In this document: piece by piece, positions 1-6,938 of the stretch
How the letters are laid out: the number at the start of each line of letters is the position of its first letter
Position numbering within the stretch: the first letter of the stretch is position 1
Position numbers and translations under genes: made by a program
Notes under the pieces: generated by a model
Databases searched by the model: none
Told to the model about the DNA's origin: nothing
What the model saw: only the letters and a program-made list of their open reading frames with translations
NCBI GenBank assembly: GCA_013331125.1
Contig: DUGW01000119.1
Coordinates: 1-10,380 of the forward strand
Origin: Candidatus Woesearchaeota archaeon
GTDB taxonomy: Archaea; Nanoarchaeota; Nanoarchaeia; Woesearchaeales; UBA11576
Reading direction: 5' to 3'
DNA: 10,380 bases

Positions 1-1008
1 AGCATGAAGACCCTTCCTGAGGGCCACGCAGTCTTGCGTCTCAAGATAGACCTCAAGCACAAGAACACCACTATGCGTGATCCTACCATCTTCAGGGTCA
101 TCGACGCTGAGCATGCCAGGACCGGTAAGAAATATCGTGTCTGGCCGAACTATGACTGGCAGAATTCGCTCCTTGACGGGCATCTTGGTGTCACACATCG
201 TATCCGTGGCAAGGAGTTTGAGCTTAGGACTGAGCTTCAGCATTATATCCAGAACATGTTCGGCTTCAGGCCTACCCAGACCTTTGAGGCTGGCAGGTTC
301 AACCTTGAAGGTGTCGAGAGTTCCGGAAGGATCATCCGTGAGAAGATCGAGAAGGGTGAGCTTCTGGGTTGGGATGACCCTGAGATAACCACCATCGCCG
401 CTCTTCGCAGGCGTGGTTTCCAGCCTGAGGCTCTCATAAGTTTCACTTTGTCTACTGGTTTCAACAAGTCTGAGTCGACTCTCACCTGGGATGACCTTAT
501 CATGCACAACAAGCGTCTTCTCGACGAGAATGCTGACAGGTTCTTCTTCATCAGGGACCCTATCGCTGTGACTATCAAGGGCGCCCCTTCCCAGGATGTC
601 GAGCTTAACCTCCATCCTACCCATCGCAAGGGCGGCCGTAAGATGCATTGTGGTGAGCTGTTCTATCTTGCAAAGTCTGATTTTGATTCCATGAAGCCTG
701 GCAAGCTCTATCGTCTTATGGGTTACTTCAATTTCCGCATGACTGAGGACGGCTTTGTCTTTGTCTCCACAGACATGGATGCCTACAAGAAGGAGGGGGC
801 CGGTATGTTCCATTGGCTTCCCCAGTCCAAGGACTTGGTCGAGACTGAGGTCCTGCTGCCTGACAAGGAGCTTGTCACTGGCGTTGCTGAGGAGGGGATC
901 AGGCATCTCAAGGAGAATTCTGTGATCCAGTTCGAGCGTTTCGGTTTCTGTCGTCTCGACGATAAGACTGGTGACAATAAGTGCGTATTCTGGTTCACTC
1001 ATAAGTGA
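1..1008 (+). CDS. gltX: Glutamyl-tRNA synthetase, archaeal type (C-terminal part, 5' end outside window)
   Basis: Class I aminoacyl-tRNA synthetase that charges tRNA with glutamate in the cytoplasm. The frame is open to base 1, so the Met codon at base 4 is internal; the Rossmann fold with the HIGH motif lies upstream of the window. Visible are the end of the catalytic domain, with VWPNYDWQNSLLDG and then GRFNLEGVESSGRI, followed by GWDDPEITTIAALRRRGF, a hallmark of the archaeal/eukaryotic GluRS-GlnRS branch. The last ~150 residues are the beta-barrel anticodon-binding region typical of this branch rather than the helical bacterial type. The KMSKS-like loop, normally close to S-K/T-S-K-I, reads ESSGRI, so the usual lysine is replaced. 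About 335 of an expected ~550-570 codons are present. Ends in TGA. Whether the enzyme is discriminating cannot be told. I am confident of the family. Confidence 0.93.
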   Translation, partial: SMKTLPEGHAVLRLKIDLKHKNTTMRDPTIFRVIDAEHARTGKKYRVWPNYDWQNSLLDGHLGVTHRIRGKEFELRTELQHYIQNMFGFRPTQTFEAGRFNLEGVESSGRIIREKIEKGELLGWDDPEITTIAALRRRGFQPEALISFTLSTGFNKSESTLTWDDLIMHNKRLLDENADRFFFIRDPIAVTIKGAPSQDVELNLHPTHRKGGRKMHCGELFYLAKSDFDSMKPGKLYRLMGYFNFRMTEDGFVFVSTDMDAYKKEGAGMFHWLPQSKDLVETEVLLPDKELVTGVAEEGIRHLKENSVIQFERFGFCRLDDKTGDNKCVFWFTHK

Positions 1009-1027
1009 GCTGGATGAATCAACATCT

Positions 1028-1036
1028 TTTTAAACT
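1028..1036 (+). promoter_or_regulatory. TATA-like box of the metallophosphoesterase gene
   Basis: The sequence TTTTTAAAC begins 29 bases before the ATG at 1057. Archaeal transcription usually starts about 25-27 bases downstream of the TATA centre, so the transcript would begin at or next to the start codon, implying leaderless translation. No Shine-Dalgarno-like sequence precedes the ATG, which agrees. Promoter use is inferred from position and composition only. Confidence 0.55.
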
Positions 1037-1056
1037 CCATTTCTGTACCTTGTTGT

Positions 1057-1806
1057 ATGACAAAGATCCACGAGCCGGTCAAAGGTATTGAGATCATAGA
1101 TCTTGCTCTCTACCTTAAGGAGGAGCGTATCCTTATCCTTGCTGATGTCCATATAGGTTATGAAGAGGCTCTCACCAAGCAGGGCGTCCTTATCCCGAAG
1201 TTCCATTTCAGGGATATCGTCGAGCGTCTGGAACTCCTCTTCGAGACCCTTGACAGGACCAAGCGCAGGGTCGATACCATCATAATCAACGGTGACCTGA
1301 AGCACGAGTTCGGCACCATCTCTGAGGAGGAGTGGCGCAACACCATCAAGTTCATCGGCCTGTTATCGAAGAGGTCGGAGCGTATAGTCCTCATCAGGGG
1401 CAACCATGATTCTATCCTCGGTCCTATCGCTGAGAAGAAGGACATCCTTCTGGTGGACCAGTTCCTTGTCGGCGACATCCTTATCTGTCATGGTGATGTA
1501 TTGCCTGATATCCTCTCCTCATCCCCTGGCTCTATAAGGACCATCATCATCGGTCATGAGCATCCTGCAGTCTCTCTCAAGGAGGGTGTGCGTTCAGAGA
1601 CCTTCAAGGCTTTCCTTGTCGGCAAGTATGATAGGAAGGACCTTATTGTCCAGCCTTCTTTCAATCAGATGGTCGAGGGCACGGATGTCCTGCAGGAGGG
1701 TCTTCTCAGTCCTTTCCTCAAGGGCCGTGACCTTGGCAGGTTTGAGGCTTTTATCGTCGCTGATGTCGTCTATCCTTTTGGGAAGTTGAAGGCTCTGAAG
1801 AAATAG
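1057..1806 (+). CDS. Metallophosphoesterase, COG1407-type (SbcD/Icc-like phosphohydrolase)
   Basis: Predicted cytoplasmic dinuclear-metal phosphoesterase of the calcineurin-like superfamily, 249 residues. All metal-binding motifs appear in order: D30-x-H32 (LADVHIGYE), G79-D80 (NGDLKH), G115-N-H-D118 (RGNHD), H145-G-D (CHGD) and G166-H-E-H169 (GHEHP). The stretch VQPSFNQMVEGTDV after the last motif matches the COG1407 subfamily rather than true SbcD or MRE11 nucleases, and the length is right for it. The bacterial relative PdeM is ligase-associated and linked to DNA repair; the substrate of the archaeal members is not settled, so none is assigned. The gene follows gltX by 48 bases but has its own TATA-like box at the leaderless distance, so it may be transcribed separately. 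It converges with the membrane-protein gene. Stop is TAG. Confidence 0.9.
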   Translation: MTKIHEPVKGIEIIDLALYLKEERILILADVHIGYEEALTKQGVLIPKFHFRDIVERLELLFETLDRTKRRVDTIIINGDLKHEFGTISEEEWRNTIKFIGLLSKRSERIVLIRGNHDSILGPIAEKKDILLVDQFLVGDILICHGDVLPDILSSSPGSIRTIIIGHEHPAVSLKEGVRSETFKAFLVGKYDRKDLIVQPSFNQMVEGTDVLQEGLLSPFLKGRDLGRFEAFIVADVVYPFGKLKALKK

Positions 1807-1831
1807 TCTTGATGTCTCGATGAGAAGATGG

Positions 1832-1854
1832 TCTGTTCTTTTTCTGTCTTATTT
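1832..1854 (+). terminator. T-rich probable terminator after the metallophosphoesterase gene
   Basis: The 42-base gap between two convergent genes holds a run of T-rich sequence (TTCTTTTTCTG, then CTTATTT) that starts about 25 bases after the TAG stop. Archaeal RNA polymerase terminates at T-runs without needing a hairpin, and I see no convincing hairpin. The run overlaps the last codon of the opposing gene. Part of the T excess may simply reflect the general plus-strand pyrimidine bias of the window. Confidence 0.35.
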
Positions 1855-2289
1855 GTGCAGCTTTATCAGTCCTTCTGCCATGAACAGCCCGCCTGTCACG
1901 AGCATCGGTGTGGTGACTATTATCAGTGTCATGAAGTCTGCGCTGAACAGCGAGATGAACAGGTATGTCAGTCCCAGGAATAGGTATATCGCCCCTCCTG
2001 CGACCTCGTAGTGCCATGCGCATAGGAGCACTGCTGCCAGCGCCACTATGAGTATCATCTCTCTTAATGATGCGAATGAGAATCCGTTTGACATGACCAT
2101 GAAGCTTGTCGCGACCAGTAAGATGAACAGCCCTAATCCTCTTGCGGTCCAGTGCAGTGCCTTGGGCCATGGGTCTTTCTTTCGGACCTCGATCGTGAAC
2201 TCTTTAGGCTCTTTCTTTTCCTTGCTCTCTTTGGCCTTTGCGCTTCTGGGTTCGCCTGTCCTCTTTCTGTGCTTCACTTCTTTTGGCAT
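1849..2289 (-). CDS. Small integral membrane protein, unknown function (four predicted helices)
   Basis: A 146-residue protein I do not recognise. The first ~48 residues are extremely charged, rich in Lys, Glu and Arg, and probably disordered in the cytoplasm. They are followed by four hydrophobic segments at about residues 49-67, 75-91, 97-113 and 120-138, with short loops, and a basic C-terminus (IKLHK). There is no signal peptide, no catalytic motif and no cysteine pair. The ATG at 2289 is supported by a TATA-like box about 27 bases upstream, at leaderless distance. Codons are A/G/C-ending like the other minus-strand genes, so it looks like a native gene and not a shadow of anything on the plus strand. 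It is convergent with the metallophosphoesterase and divergent from the 503-residue gene. Confidence 0.8.
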   Translation of the reverse strand: MPKEVKHRKRTGEPRSAKAKESKEKKEPKEFTIEVRKKDPWPKALHWTARGLGLFILLVATSFMVMSNGFSFASLREMILIVALAAVLLCAWHYEVAGGAIYLFLGLTYLFISLFSADFMTLIIVTTPMLVTGGLFMAEGLIKLHK

Positions 2290-2311
2290 GACATTGCCGA
2301 TGCTTGTTTCC

Positions 2312-2321
2312 TATTTAAATA
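2312..2321 (-). promoter_or_regulatory. TATA-like box of the membrane-protein gene
   Basis: On the minus strand TATTTAAATA begins 32 bases before the ATG at 2289, placing the expected transcription start at or next to the A of the ATG. This is the best TATA match in the divergent intergenic region for leftward transcription and implies a leaderless mRNA. Seen by eye; not tested. Confidence 0.55.
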
Positions 2322-2408
2322 TTTCCAGTCTTGGCTTGTTTTGATGCGAATATTTGGGTCTCCAGGCCCCTATATTATTTACTACTACGAAGTTATTAAA
2401 ATCAAAAG

Positions 2409-2418
2409 CTTTAAATAC
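2409..2418 (+). promoter_or_regulatory. TATA-like box of the 503-residue protein gene
   Basis: CTTTAAATAC lies in an A/T-rich stretch (about 2370-2425) of the divergent promoter region. Transcription would start near 2438-2442, leaving a leader of about 25 bases ahead of the ATG at 2464. A GGGGGT run at 2454-2459 in that leader could act as a weak ribosome binding site. The alternative TTG start at 2425 would lie upstream of this predicted transcription start, which argues against it. Confidence 0.5.
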
Positions 2419-2463
2419 TGAATATTGCTTCTTATTGGTCATTCGTATATTTCGGGGGTTTTC

Positions 2464-3975
2464 ATGGCTATTTCAGACGATGGTATTAAGAGGCCTAAAG
2501 GACGTTCTGATAGTTATAGCCATCTTAACATAAGCGACCCCGACATGTTGGATTTCCTGAGAGAGTTCTTCCGTGCAGGCCTGAAGATGCAGGACCTTTA
2601 CGCAGATGCTCTTGGTGTATCTGTCCCGGAGATCAACCGGATTGGTAATATTGTCATGATCCCTGACTTCTATCTTACAAAGCCTGGGATTGAGTTCCAT
2701 CTTGACCTTGGCCGCACTGACTCCCATGGACGCAGCGATCCTGCTTATGTGTTTGCCAGGGGCAGTGAGACCCCTCAGGTCGCGCCTTTCTCTTTCCTGA
2801 AAAGGATGGCCGGAGAACTCAACGATACCATGGCTTCGATATGCTCTTCTGCGCTTAATGATCAGCTTGAGGACATCATTGAGGAGCTTGAGGGTATCGA
2901 GCAGTATGACGCTCCTGCAGAGAAGGGTTTCTTCTACTCTGTCCCTGCCAAGGCTGCCCAGTGGTTGAGCCTCCTTCCGACGGGCGGAGAGAAGGGCAGT
3001 GGCCCTGTGAGGGCTTCCGCCAATGCAGGTTCCCTCTCTATGGTTGTCTTCGGCAGGATGCTTGATCAGCACGTCGTTGACCATTTCACTGATCTTATGG
3101 GGATGGGCGAGTTTTCTCATTATTTTGTCGTGCCTACAGTCACTTTCGCGAAGAGGGTTGACCCCGCGAAGATACCCGAAGAGTTCCATAAGCTGCGCTA
3201 CTGGCGAGAGGGTAGGTTCACAGGTGAGCTCCCTGAGCATCTCAAGAGGTATGAGCTTTTCAGGGAGGGAGACAGGTACGTCCTGAAGACCCGCCGCACA
3301 GTCCCTTTCCTTATCGACTTCGGCAATGACCAGCTTATTGCAGAATGTCGTCGTTGCATCGCTGAGGAGGCCAATAGGCAGAAGGCTTCTGAAGGTGATG
3401 ATGCCGTCGCTGTCCGACTTGAGCAGATGCTGACATCTCCTGATGAGGACAGTAAGAGGGTGATCAAGGATGTCTACGAGTCCAGCATGCTCTGGCTCAG
3501 GGTGCATGCCCTTTACGGCGAGGGTTCTAAGATACTTGCCACTCCTGCGCAGATCGTCAGTATGTTCCCTGAGAAGGGGCGTATCGCCCTCCAGGCAGAG
3601 AATACCCAGGATTATGATTTTCTCGACGGTATAACGAAGGAGCTTATAACTATCGCTGAGAGGAAGGGTCATAGGAGCTATTTCACGACGCAGTCTATCA
3701 GGACAAATGGTCTTGAGGTCGTATGCATAGGCGATAATACCTTAGATGCTCTTGAGAGGCCTCGTTACAGGTGGCTTAAGACACAGGAAGGTCTTAAGTG
3801 GCTTGACACGCAGGATGGTTGTTCTTATCTGAAGTCTCCTCGTGGTCAGAAGTGGTTGGACTCCAAAGCTGGTAATTGGTGGAAAGAACAGACTCCTGCA
3901 GGCCAGCGTTATTCCGAATATACCCGCACAAAGACTGCGAAGATACCCTTGTTTGACCCGTCGAAGGCTGGGTGA
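2464..3975 (+). CDS. Unknown 503-residue protein with C-terminal nine-residue WL-repeat
   Basis: I do not recognise the main body. It is soluble, with no signal peptide or membrane helix. Residues ~25-60 (LYADALGVSVPEINRI) have a vaguely helix-turn-helix look, but this is weak. Residues ~110-150 are helical and acidic, ~245-290 are basic (RYWREGRF to KTRRTVPF), and ~295-350 are helical again. The recognisable part is the C-terminus: from residue 437 a unit of nine residues, W-L-[KD]-[TS]-x-x-G-x-x, repeats about five times (WLKTQEGLK, WLDTQDGCS, YLKSPRGQK, WLDSKAGNW, then a degenerate WKEQTPAGQR). I chose the ATG at 2464 over the in-frame TTG at 2425 because of the TATA position. The gene stands alone and converges with the five-gene minus-strand cluster, 31 bases away. 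Codons end mainly in T/C. Stop is TGA. Confidence 0.8.
   Translation: MAISDDGIKRPKGRSDSYSHLNISDPDMLDFLREFFRAGLKMQDLYADALGVSVPEINRIGNIVMIPDFYLTKPGIEFHLDLGRTDSHGRSDPAYVFARGSETPQVAPFSFLKRMAGELNDTMASICSSALNDQLEDIIEELEGIEQYDAPAEKGFFYSVPAKAAQWLSLLPTGGEKGSGPVRASANAGSLSMVVFGRMLDQHVVDHFTDLMGMGEFSHYFVVPTVTFAKRVDPAKIPEEFHKLRYWREGRFTGELPEHLKRYELFREGDRYVLKTRRTVPFLIDFGNDQLIAECRRCIAEEANRQKASEGDDAVAVRLEQMLTSPDEDSKRVIKDVYESSMLWLRVHALYGEGSKILATPAQIVSMFPEKGRIALQAENTQDYDFLDGITKELITIAERKGHRSYFTTQSIRTNGLEVVCIGDNTLDALERPRYRWLKTQEGLKWLDTQDGCSYLKSPRGQKWLDSKAGNWWKEQTPAGQRYSEYTRTKTAKIPLFDPSKAG
3772..3909 (+). repeat. In-frame 27-base (nine-residue) tandem repeat, about five units
   Basis: Residues 437-482 of the preceding protein are built from units W/Y-L-K/D-T/S-x-x-G-x-x with fixed spacing of the aromatic residue, the Thr/Ser and the Gly. 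The first four units are exactly nine residues, and the last is ten and degenerate. The DNA copies have diverged while the residue pattern persists, suggesting selection on the protein rather than recent DNA slippage. Confidence 0.8.
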
Positions 3976-3990
3976 TTAGGCGCTTTACCT

Positions 3991-4009
3991 GTCTTTACGT
4001 TTCTCTTTA
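3991..4009 (+). terminator. T-rich stretch between convergent genes
   Basis: The 31-base gap between the 503-residue gene and the opposing nucleotidyltransferase gene contains T-rich sequence (GTCTTTACGTTTCTCTTT) starting about 15 bases after the TGA stop. It could terminate rightward transcription without a hairpin. On the opposite strand no equivalent T-run lies immediately after the TAA at 4007, so read-through antisense into the 503-residue gene is possible. The support is composition only. Confidence 0.3.
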
Positions 4010-4837
4010 GCCCTTGTTCAGCATCTCTTTGACGCCTTTCAGGAATTCTTCTGCTTCCCGTCGGTACCTGTCGTATTGGTCGCCTGATACTTTGTCGAGT
4101 TCCCCTTTCATGAGCATCTTTCCAACATTGTGGAACTCCGCGAGTGTCGAGAGGTGCTTCTTTTCCATGAGTCTTGTCCTTACCATGTTCTGGTCGAACA
4201 GGTCGACTACGTGGTCCGGGCTGTCAGGCACCACATCTTTTGTCAGGAGTGCTGTGTGCGCGGCGTCCATCACGCACCAATAGAGGTCCATCACTGCCTG
4301 CTTGACGTTCCACTTCGCTGTCTGCAGCGATACCGGGCCGTTTGCGAGGTAGATCCATATTATCTCTCTCGACGGGTGCACGAGTTTCGATCCGAGCATC
4401 TGTTTTGCCATGCCGAATGTGCCTGTGTCGTACAGTGTCTCTCCGTCTCTCAGCATGTTTATCAGTATGGGGTCTCCTTTCAGGCAGTAGTCCCAGAATT
4501 TCGTTATCGGCATCGTGGTTATGTGTAGCCTTTTCGATATCCCTGACGCGACTTTCTCTGTTATCACCCTGTATGCAGTGATCACTTCCGGGTTTATCAC
4601 GTGTATCAGGTCGTCGAATATTATCATCACGTCTATGTCGCTTGAGAACATTATCTCTTCGCTGAGGATAGGTCTCTTTCCGCTCGTGAATGTCGCTCTC
4701 TTGAATGATCCGAACCATACCACTGACTTGACCAGATGCCCGAGCTCTTTGTGTATCACCTTGGCGAACCTTTCGGCCAGCTCTTTCGCTTCCTGCGGGT
4801 CTGTCACGTATGGCCTGTGTGACATGCGTGCTTCCAT
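4007..4837 (-). CDS. Nucleotidyltransferase (MNT-type) fused to HEPN-like domain, motifs largely intact
   Basis: A 276-residue cytoplasmic protein. The N-terminal half is a minimal nucleotidyltransferase of the DNA polymerase beta superfamily: VVWFGSFKR carries the GS motif (G43-S44) and SSDIDVMIIFDD the metal-binding D67-x-D69. The GS-to-DxD spacing is about ten residues longer than usual because of a Ser/Lys/Pro-rich insertion. The third carboxylate is not obvious; where an Asp is usual I read LHITTM. Residues ~150-270 are helical and resemble a HEPN domain (AKWNVKQAVMDLYW, DAAHTALL, DRYRREAEEF). An R-x5-H string (RLMEKKH) occurs but is not kept in the paralogue. Family members transfer nucleotides to small molecules, RNA or proteins; the target is unknown. 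The ATG at 4837 is preferred over an in-frame GTG at 4846, which lies inside the Shine-Dalgarno sequence AGGAGTGA. It is the last gene of the five-gene cluster and is paralogous to the third. Confidence 0.82.
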   Translation of the reverse strand: MEARMSHRPYVTDPQEAKELAERFAKVIHKELGHLVKSVVWFGSFKRATFTSGKRPILSEEIMFSSDIDVMIIFDDLIHVINPEVITAYRVITEKVASGISKRLHITTMPITKFWDYCLKGDPILINMLRDGETLYDTGTFGMAKQMLGSKLVHPSREIIWIYLANGPVSLQTAKWNVKQAVMDLYWCVMDAAHTALLTKDVVPDSPDHVVDLFDQNMVRTRLMEKKHLSTLAEFHNVGKMLMKGELDKVSGDQYDRYRREAEEFLKGVKEMLNKG

Positions 4838-4842
4838 TTTTT

Positions 4843-4850
4843 TCACTCCT
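4843..4850 (-). promoter_or_regulatory. Ribosome binding site AGGAGTGA deciding the start of the nucleotidyltransferase gene
   Basis: On the minus strand AGGAGTGA is followed by five A residues and then ATG at 4837. It matches the archaeal anti-Shine-Dalgarno complement (GGAGGTGA core) well. The GTG at 4846-4844 sits within it, so translation most likely starts at the ATG. Internal genes having such sites while first genes do not fits operonic translation. Confidence 0.65.
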
Positions 4851-4892
4851 TTTTTCTTCTCATCTATTGTGATGTATCATGATGTTGGTTGT

Positions 4893-6920
4893 TCAGTCCA
4901 GCGGCAGTCCTGACCAGAAAGGTGCTCCTCTGTAGTCTTCGCTCGGGCTGTATGATCCGAGTATGTATGGTGGTGGGTTTGAGTGTCCGAAATAGCTCCC
5001 TTCGACTGATCCCCAGTCTGTTGGCCTGTCGAAGAACCCTCCGCCTATGTCTGCTCCGAATGCCTTCCACGTCTGCGTGAGTATCCTCCCTCTTCCGTAC
5101 TGCTCTTCTTCGTGTCCTTCTGATACTATGAATCCGTTCCATCCCTCTGATTTCAGCTTGTCCACCGCCTCGACCACTGTCTGTCCGAGGAATCCCTGTC
5201 CTACCGGCAGGTGTCCGTGCGCCCCTGTCGCTGAGTCTACTGCCTGTATCCCTCCTATCACGTCGGCTTTTGACATCTTGTCTACCATGTCCATGTACCA
5301 TGTCTTGAACCTTTTCACCCTCTGCTCTTCTGATTCTCCCTGTTTCTTCTTGAAGTTGTTCAGCCACATGCCTACGTGTGATGTGTCGAATGTCCCTTTG
5401 ATGTGCACCTTCGCCTTTTCCATCGCTGATTCCTTGCTGTATCCCTGTGTCTGCAGTTTCTGCGCCATCCTTTCCCTTGCTTTCTGTATCAGTTCGATGA
5501 ACTCTTCCGGGTGTCCTCCGTATGCCTGCGGCCATCCGCTCTCCGGCCCGACGTGGATCGGCCTGTTGACATGCTTGTTTGTCATCGTCTCGTTCATCGC
5601 CTCTATCCCGAGGTCTGCGTATGCGTCTATGGATTTCTGCAGCGCGTATTTGCTCAGTGATACCATGTTGTTCTTCTGTCTCATCATCTCTTCTGCCCTT
5701 GCGTCTGCTGCTGAGCTTGCCTCGTGGATGTGTTTCAGGTCGTGTTCTATCCCGTAGATGAGCTTATTGATCACCTCTGTGGGTTTCATCTTCTCTGCGT
5801 GCACGAACTGTGATGCCAGTCCATATGCGAATGCCGGGTCGTCCCTGGCTATCCTCCACATCTCTTCTTCTGGCATCTGTGCCTCTAGTTTCTTGTAGTA
5901 CTCGAGTGATTTCCTGAGCTCTTGCAGCTGTTTCATGTGGTCTTCGTAGTTCCTTGAGTAGTAGAGTGACTGTCCTTTTGACTGGAGGATCTGGTTGTCG
6001 AGCTGTGTCCTTATCGCGAACTCCTCTGGGGTGTATTGTGTGTTGTGCCTTTCATTGTATCTGTTGACTTTCTGTTTCAGTTCGTCCCATGACAGCTCTT
6101 TGATCTTGAACTCGCTCCTTTCCCTGTTCCATTTTGGTTTTCTCAGCAGGAGTTCGTGCTCGTTCTCAGGGTTGATGAGCCTTCCGTCTTCTGTCACCCA
6201 GTCTCCTCTCTTTATCAGCACGTCTGTCTTTCCGTCGAATGCTTTTCCCCAGTATTCTTTTTCAGCCTCTACGTATTCCGGTTCGAAGATCGGCTGTCCT
6301 TTCATTATGGGCTGCATCCTTCCTGTCCTTTTGTCGACGACGTATGCTGTTGCGTACTGTTCTTCCCCTTCGTACGCCTCGAATGCGTCTTTCCATTTTC
6401 CCTGCTGGTTCCATTTGGCGTCGTATACGTCCCTGTGGAATTCCTGGCTCCAGATGTCCACTCCTCCTCCGCCTGCCACGTCTGCGACGAATTTGATCGC
6501 GTCTTTGACTTCCTGTATGTCCATCTGTCTCTTGTGTTCGTTTATCGAGTGGTTCTGCTGGTCGTATCCTGACAGGTTTCCCATCGATGATGTCGGCATC
6601 TCGACCCCTTCTATCTGCAGGTCGTTCGCCCTTGCCAGCTCCCTTACGCTTTCCCTGTACTCTTCTCCATATGCTTTGGGTCTTCCTCCCATCGGTGAGT
6701 GTGATGGTGTGCTCATGACTATCTGTAGTTTCCTGACTCCCTGTCTCAGGTATGCATCTATGTTCTGTATCAGGTGCGCCCCTGTCACCGGGTCCTTTTC
6801 CGGCACCGTCGATCCCAGTTCGCTTATCGGGACTATGGGTCTCTCTAGTCTTGGCGCTTCCGGCTTCCTTCCCTCTGCCCGTTCCATGGGCGTGTAGTAT
6901 GGTCCTGTTGAAAATTCCAT
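4893..6920 (-). CDS. Xylose-isomerase/endonuclease-IV-like TIM-barrel protein with long helical insertion
   Basis: A 675-residue protein in which I recognise a split AP-endonuclease-2/xylose-isomerase-like TIM barrel. The first half-barrel spans ~60-165: LQIVMSTPSHSP, then GVEMPTSSMGNLSGYD (cf. the strand-NL motif of Nfo), then GVDIWSQEFH. A charged, partly coiled-coil insertion of some 270 residues follows (~175-445). The second half is at ~450-620: RPIHVGPESGW (E460), FDTSH (D512, H515, the D-x-x-H pair of Nfo), DSATGAHGHLPVGQG (H570 and the GxG turn) and FIVSEGHEEE (E601). By mental alignment some canonical ligands are changed: the first-half His positions read Glu and Gln, and HxND reads QAVD. 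Expected chemistry is metal-dependent isomerisation of a sugar or phosphodiester hydrolysis; which is unknown. The tail (~620-675) is Gly/Pro/Tyr-rich. Fourth gene of the cluster, 18 bases after the third. Confidence 0.75.
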   Translation of the reverse strand: MEFSTGPYYTPMERAEGRKPEAPRLERPIVPISELGSTVPEKDPVTGAHLIQNIDAYLRQGVRKLQIVMSTPSHSPMGGRPKAYGEEYRESVRELARANDLQIEGVEMPTSSMGNLSGYDQQNHSINEHKRQMDIQEVKDAIKFVADVAGGGGVDIWSQEFHRDVYDAKWNQQGKWKDAFEAYEGEEQYATAYVVDKRTGRMQPIMKGQPIFEPEYVEAEKEYWGKAFDGKTDVLIKRGDWVTEDGRLINPENEHELLLRKPKWNRERSEFKIKELSWDELKQKVNRYNERHNTQYTPEEFAIRTQLDNQILQSKGQSLYYSRNYEDHMKQLQELRKSLEYYKKLEAQMPEEEMWRIARDDPAFAYGLASQFVHAEKMKPTEVINKLIYGIEHDLKHIHEASSAADARAEEMMRQKNNMVSLSKYALQKSIDAYADLGIEAMNETMTNKHVNRPIHVGPESGWPQAYGGHPEEFIELIQKARERMAQKLQTQGYSKESAMEKAKVHIKGTFDTSHVGMWLNNFKKKQGESEEQRVKRFKTWYMDMVDKMSKADVIGGIQAVDSATGAHGHLPVGQGFLGQTVVEAVDKLKSEGWNGFIVSEGHEEEQYGRGRILTQTWKAFGADIGGGFFDRPTDWGSVEGSYFGHSNPPPYILGSYSPSEDYRGAPFWSGLPLD

Positions 6921-6938
6921 TTTCTTATGTGTGTCCTT

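Noticed and set aside
1057..1806. Naming the metallophosphoesterase SbcD or MRE11 nuclease
   Set aside because: At 249 residues it lacks the capping domain of those nucleases, no rad50/sbcC gene is adjacent, and its C-terminal motifs fit COG1407.
2290..2463. Riboswitch or small RNA in the divergent intergenic region
   Set aside because: The 174 bases are A/T-rich with two TATA-like boxes and no clear stem-loop or conserved core that I can see.
2473..3672. A 399-codon open frame on the minus strand, antisense to the 503-residue gene
   Set aside because: It lies wholly inside a better-supported gene, shows no recognisable domain, and its codon endings do not follow the A/G bias of real minus-strand genes. 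Pyrimidine-ending codons on the plus strand reduce antisense stops, which explains its length.
4007..4837. Reading the R-x5-H string of the HEPN-like domain as a HepT-type RNase toxin motif
   Set aside because: HepT-type toxins carry R-x4-H-x-Y; here the Tyr is absent, and the paralogue does not keep the His. The protein is also a fusion rather than a two-gene toxin-antitoxin pair.
5995..6897. Long plus-strand open frames (up to 300 codons) opposite the TIM-barrel gene, rich in Ser, Cys, Phe and Leu
   Set aside because: The composition is what reverse reading of Glu/Lys/Arg/Pro-rich codons gives, and the minus-strand frame has clear family motifs at both ends.
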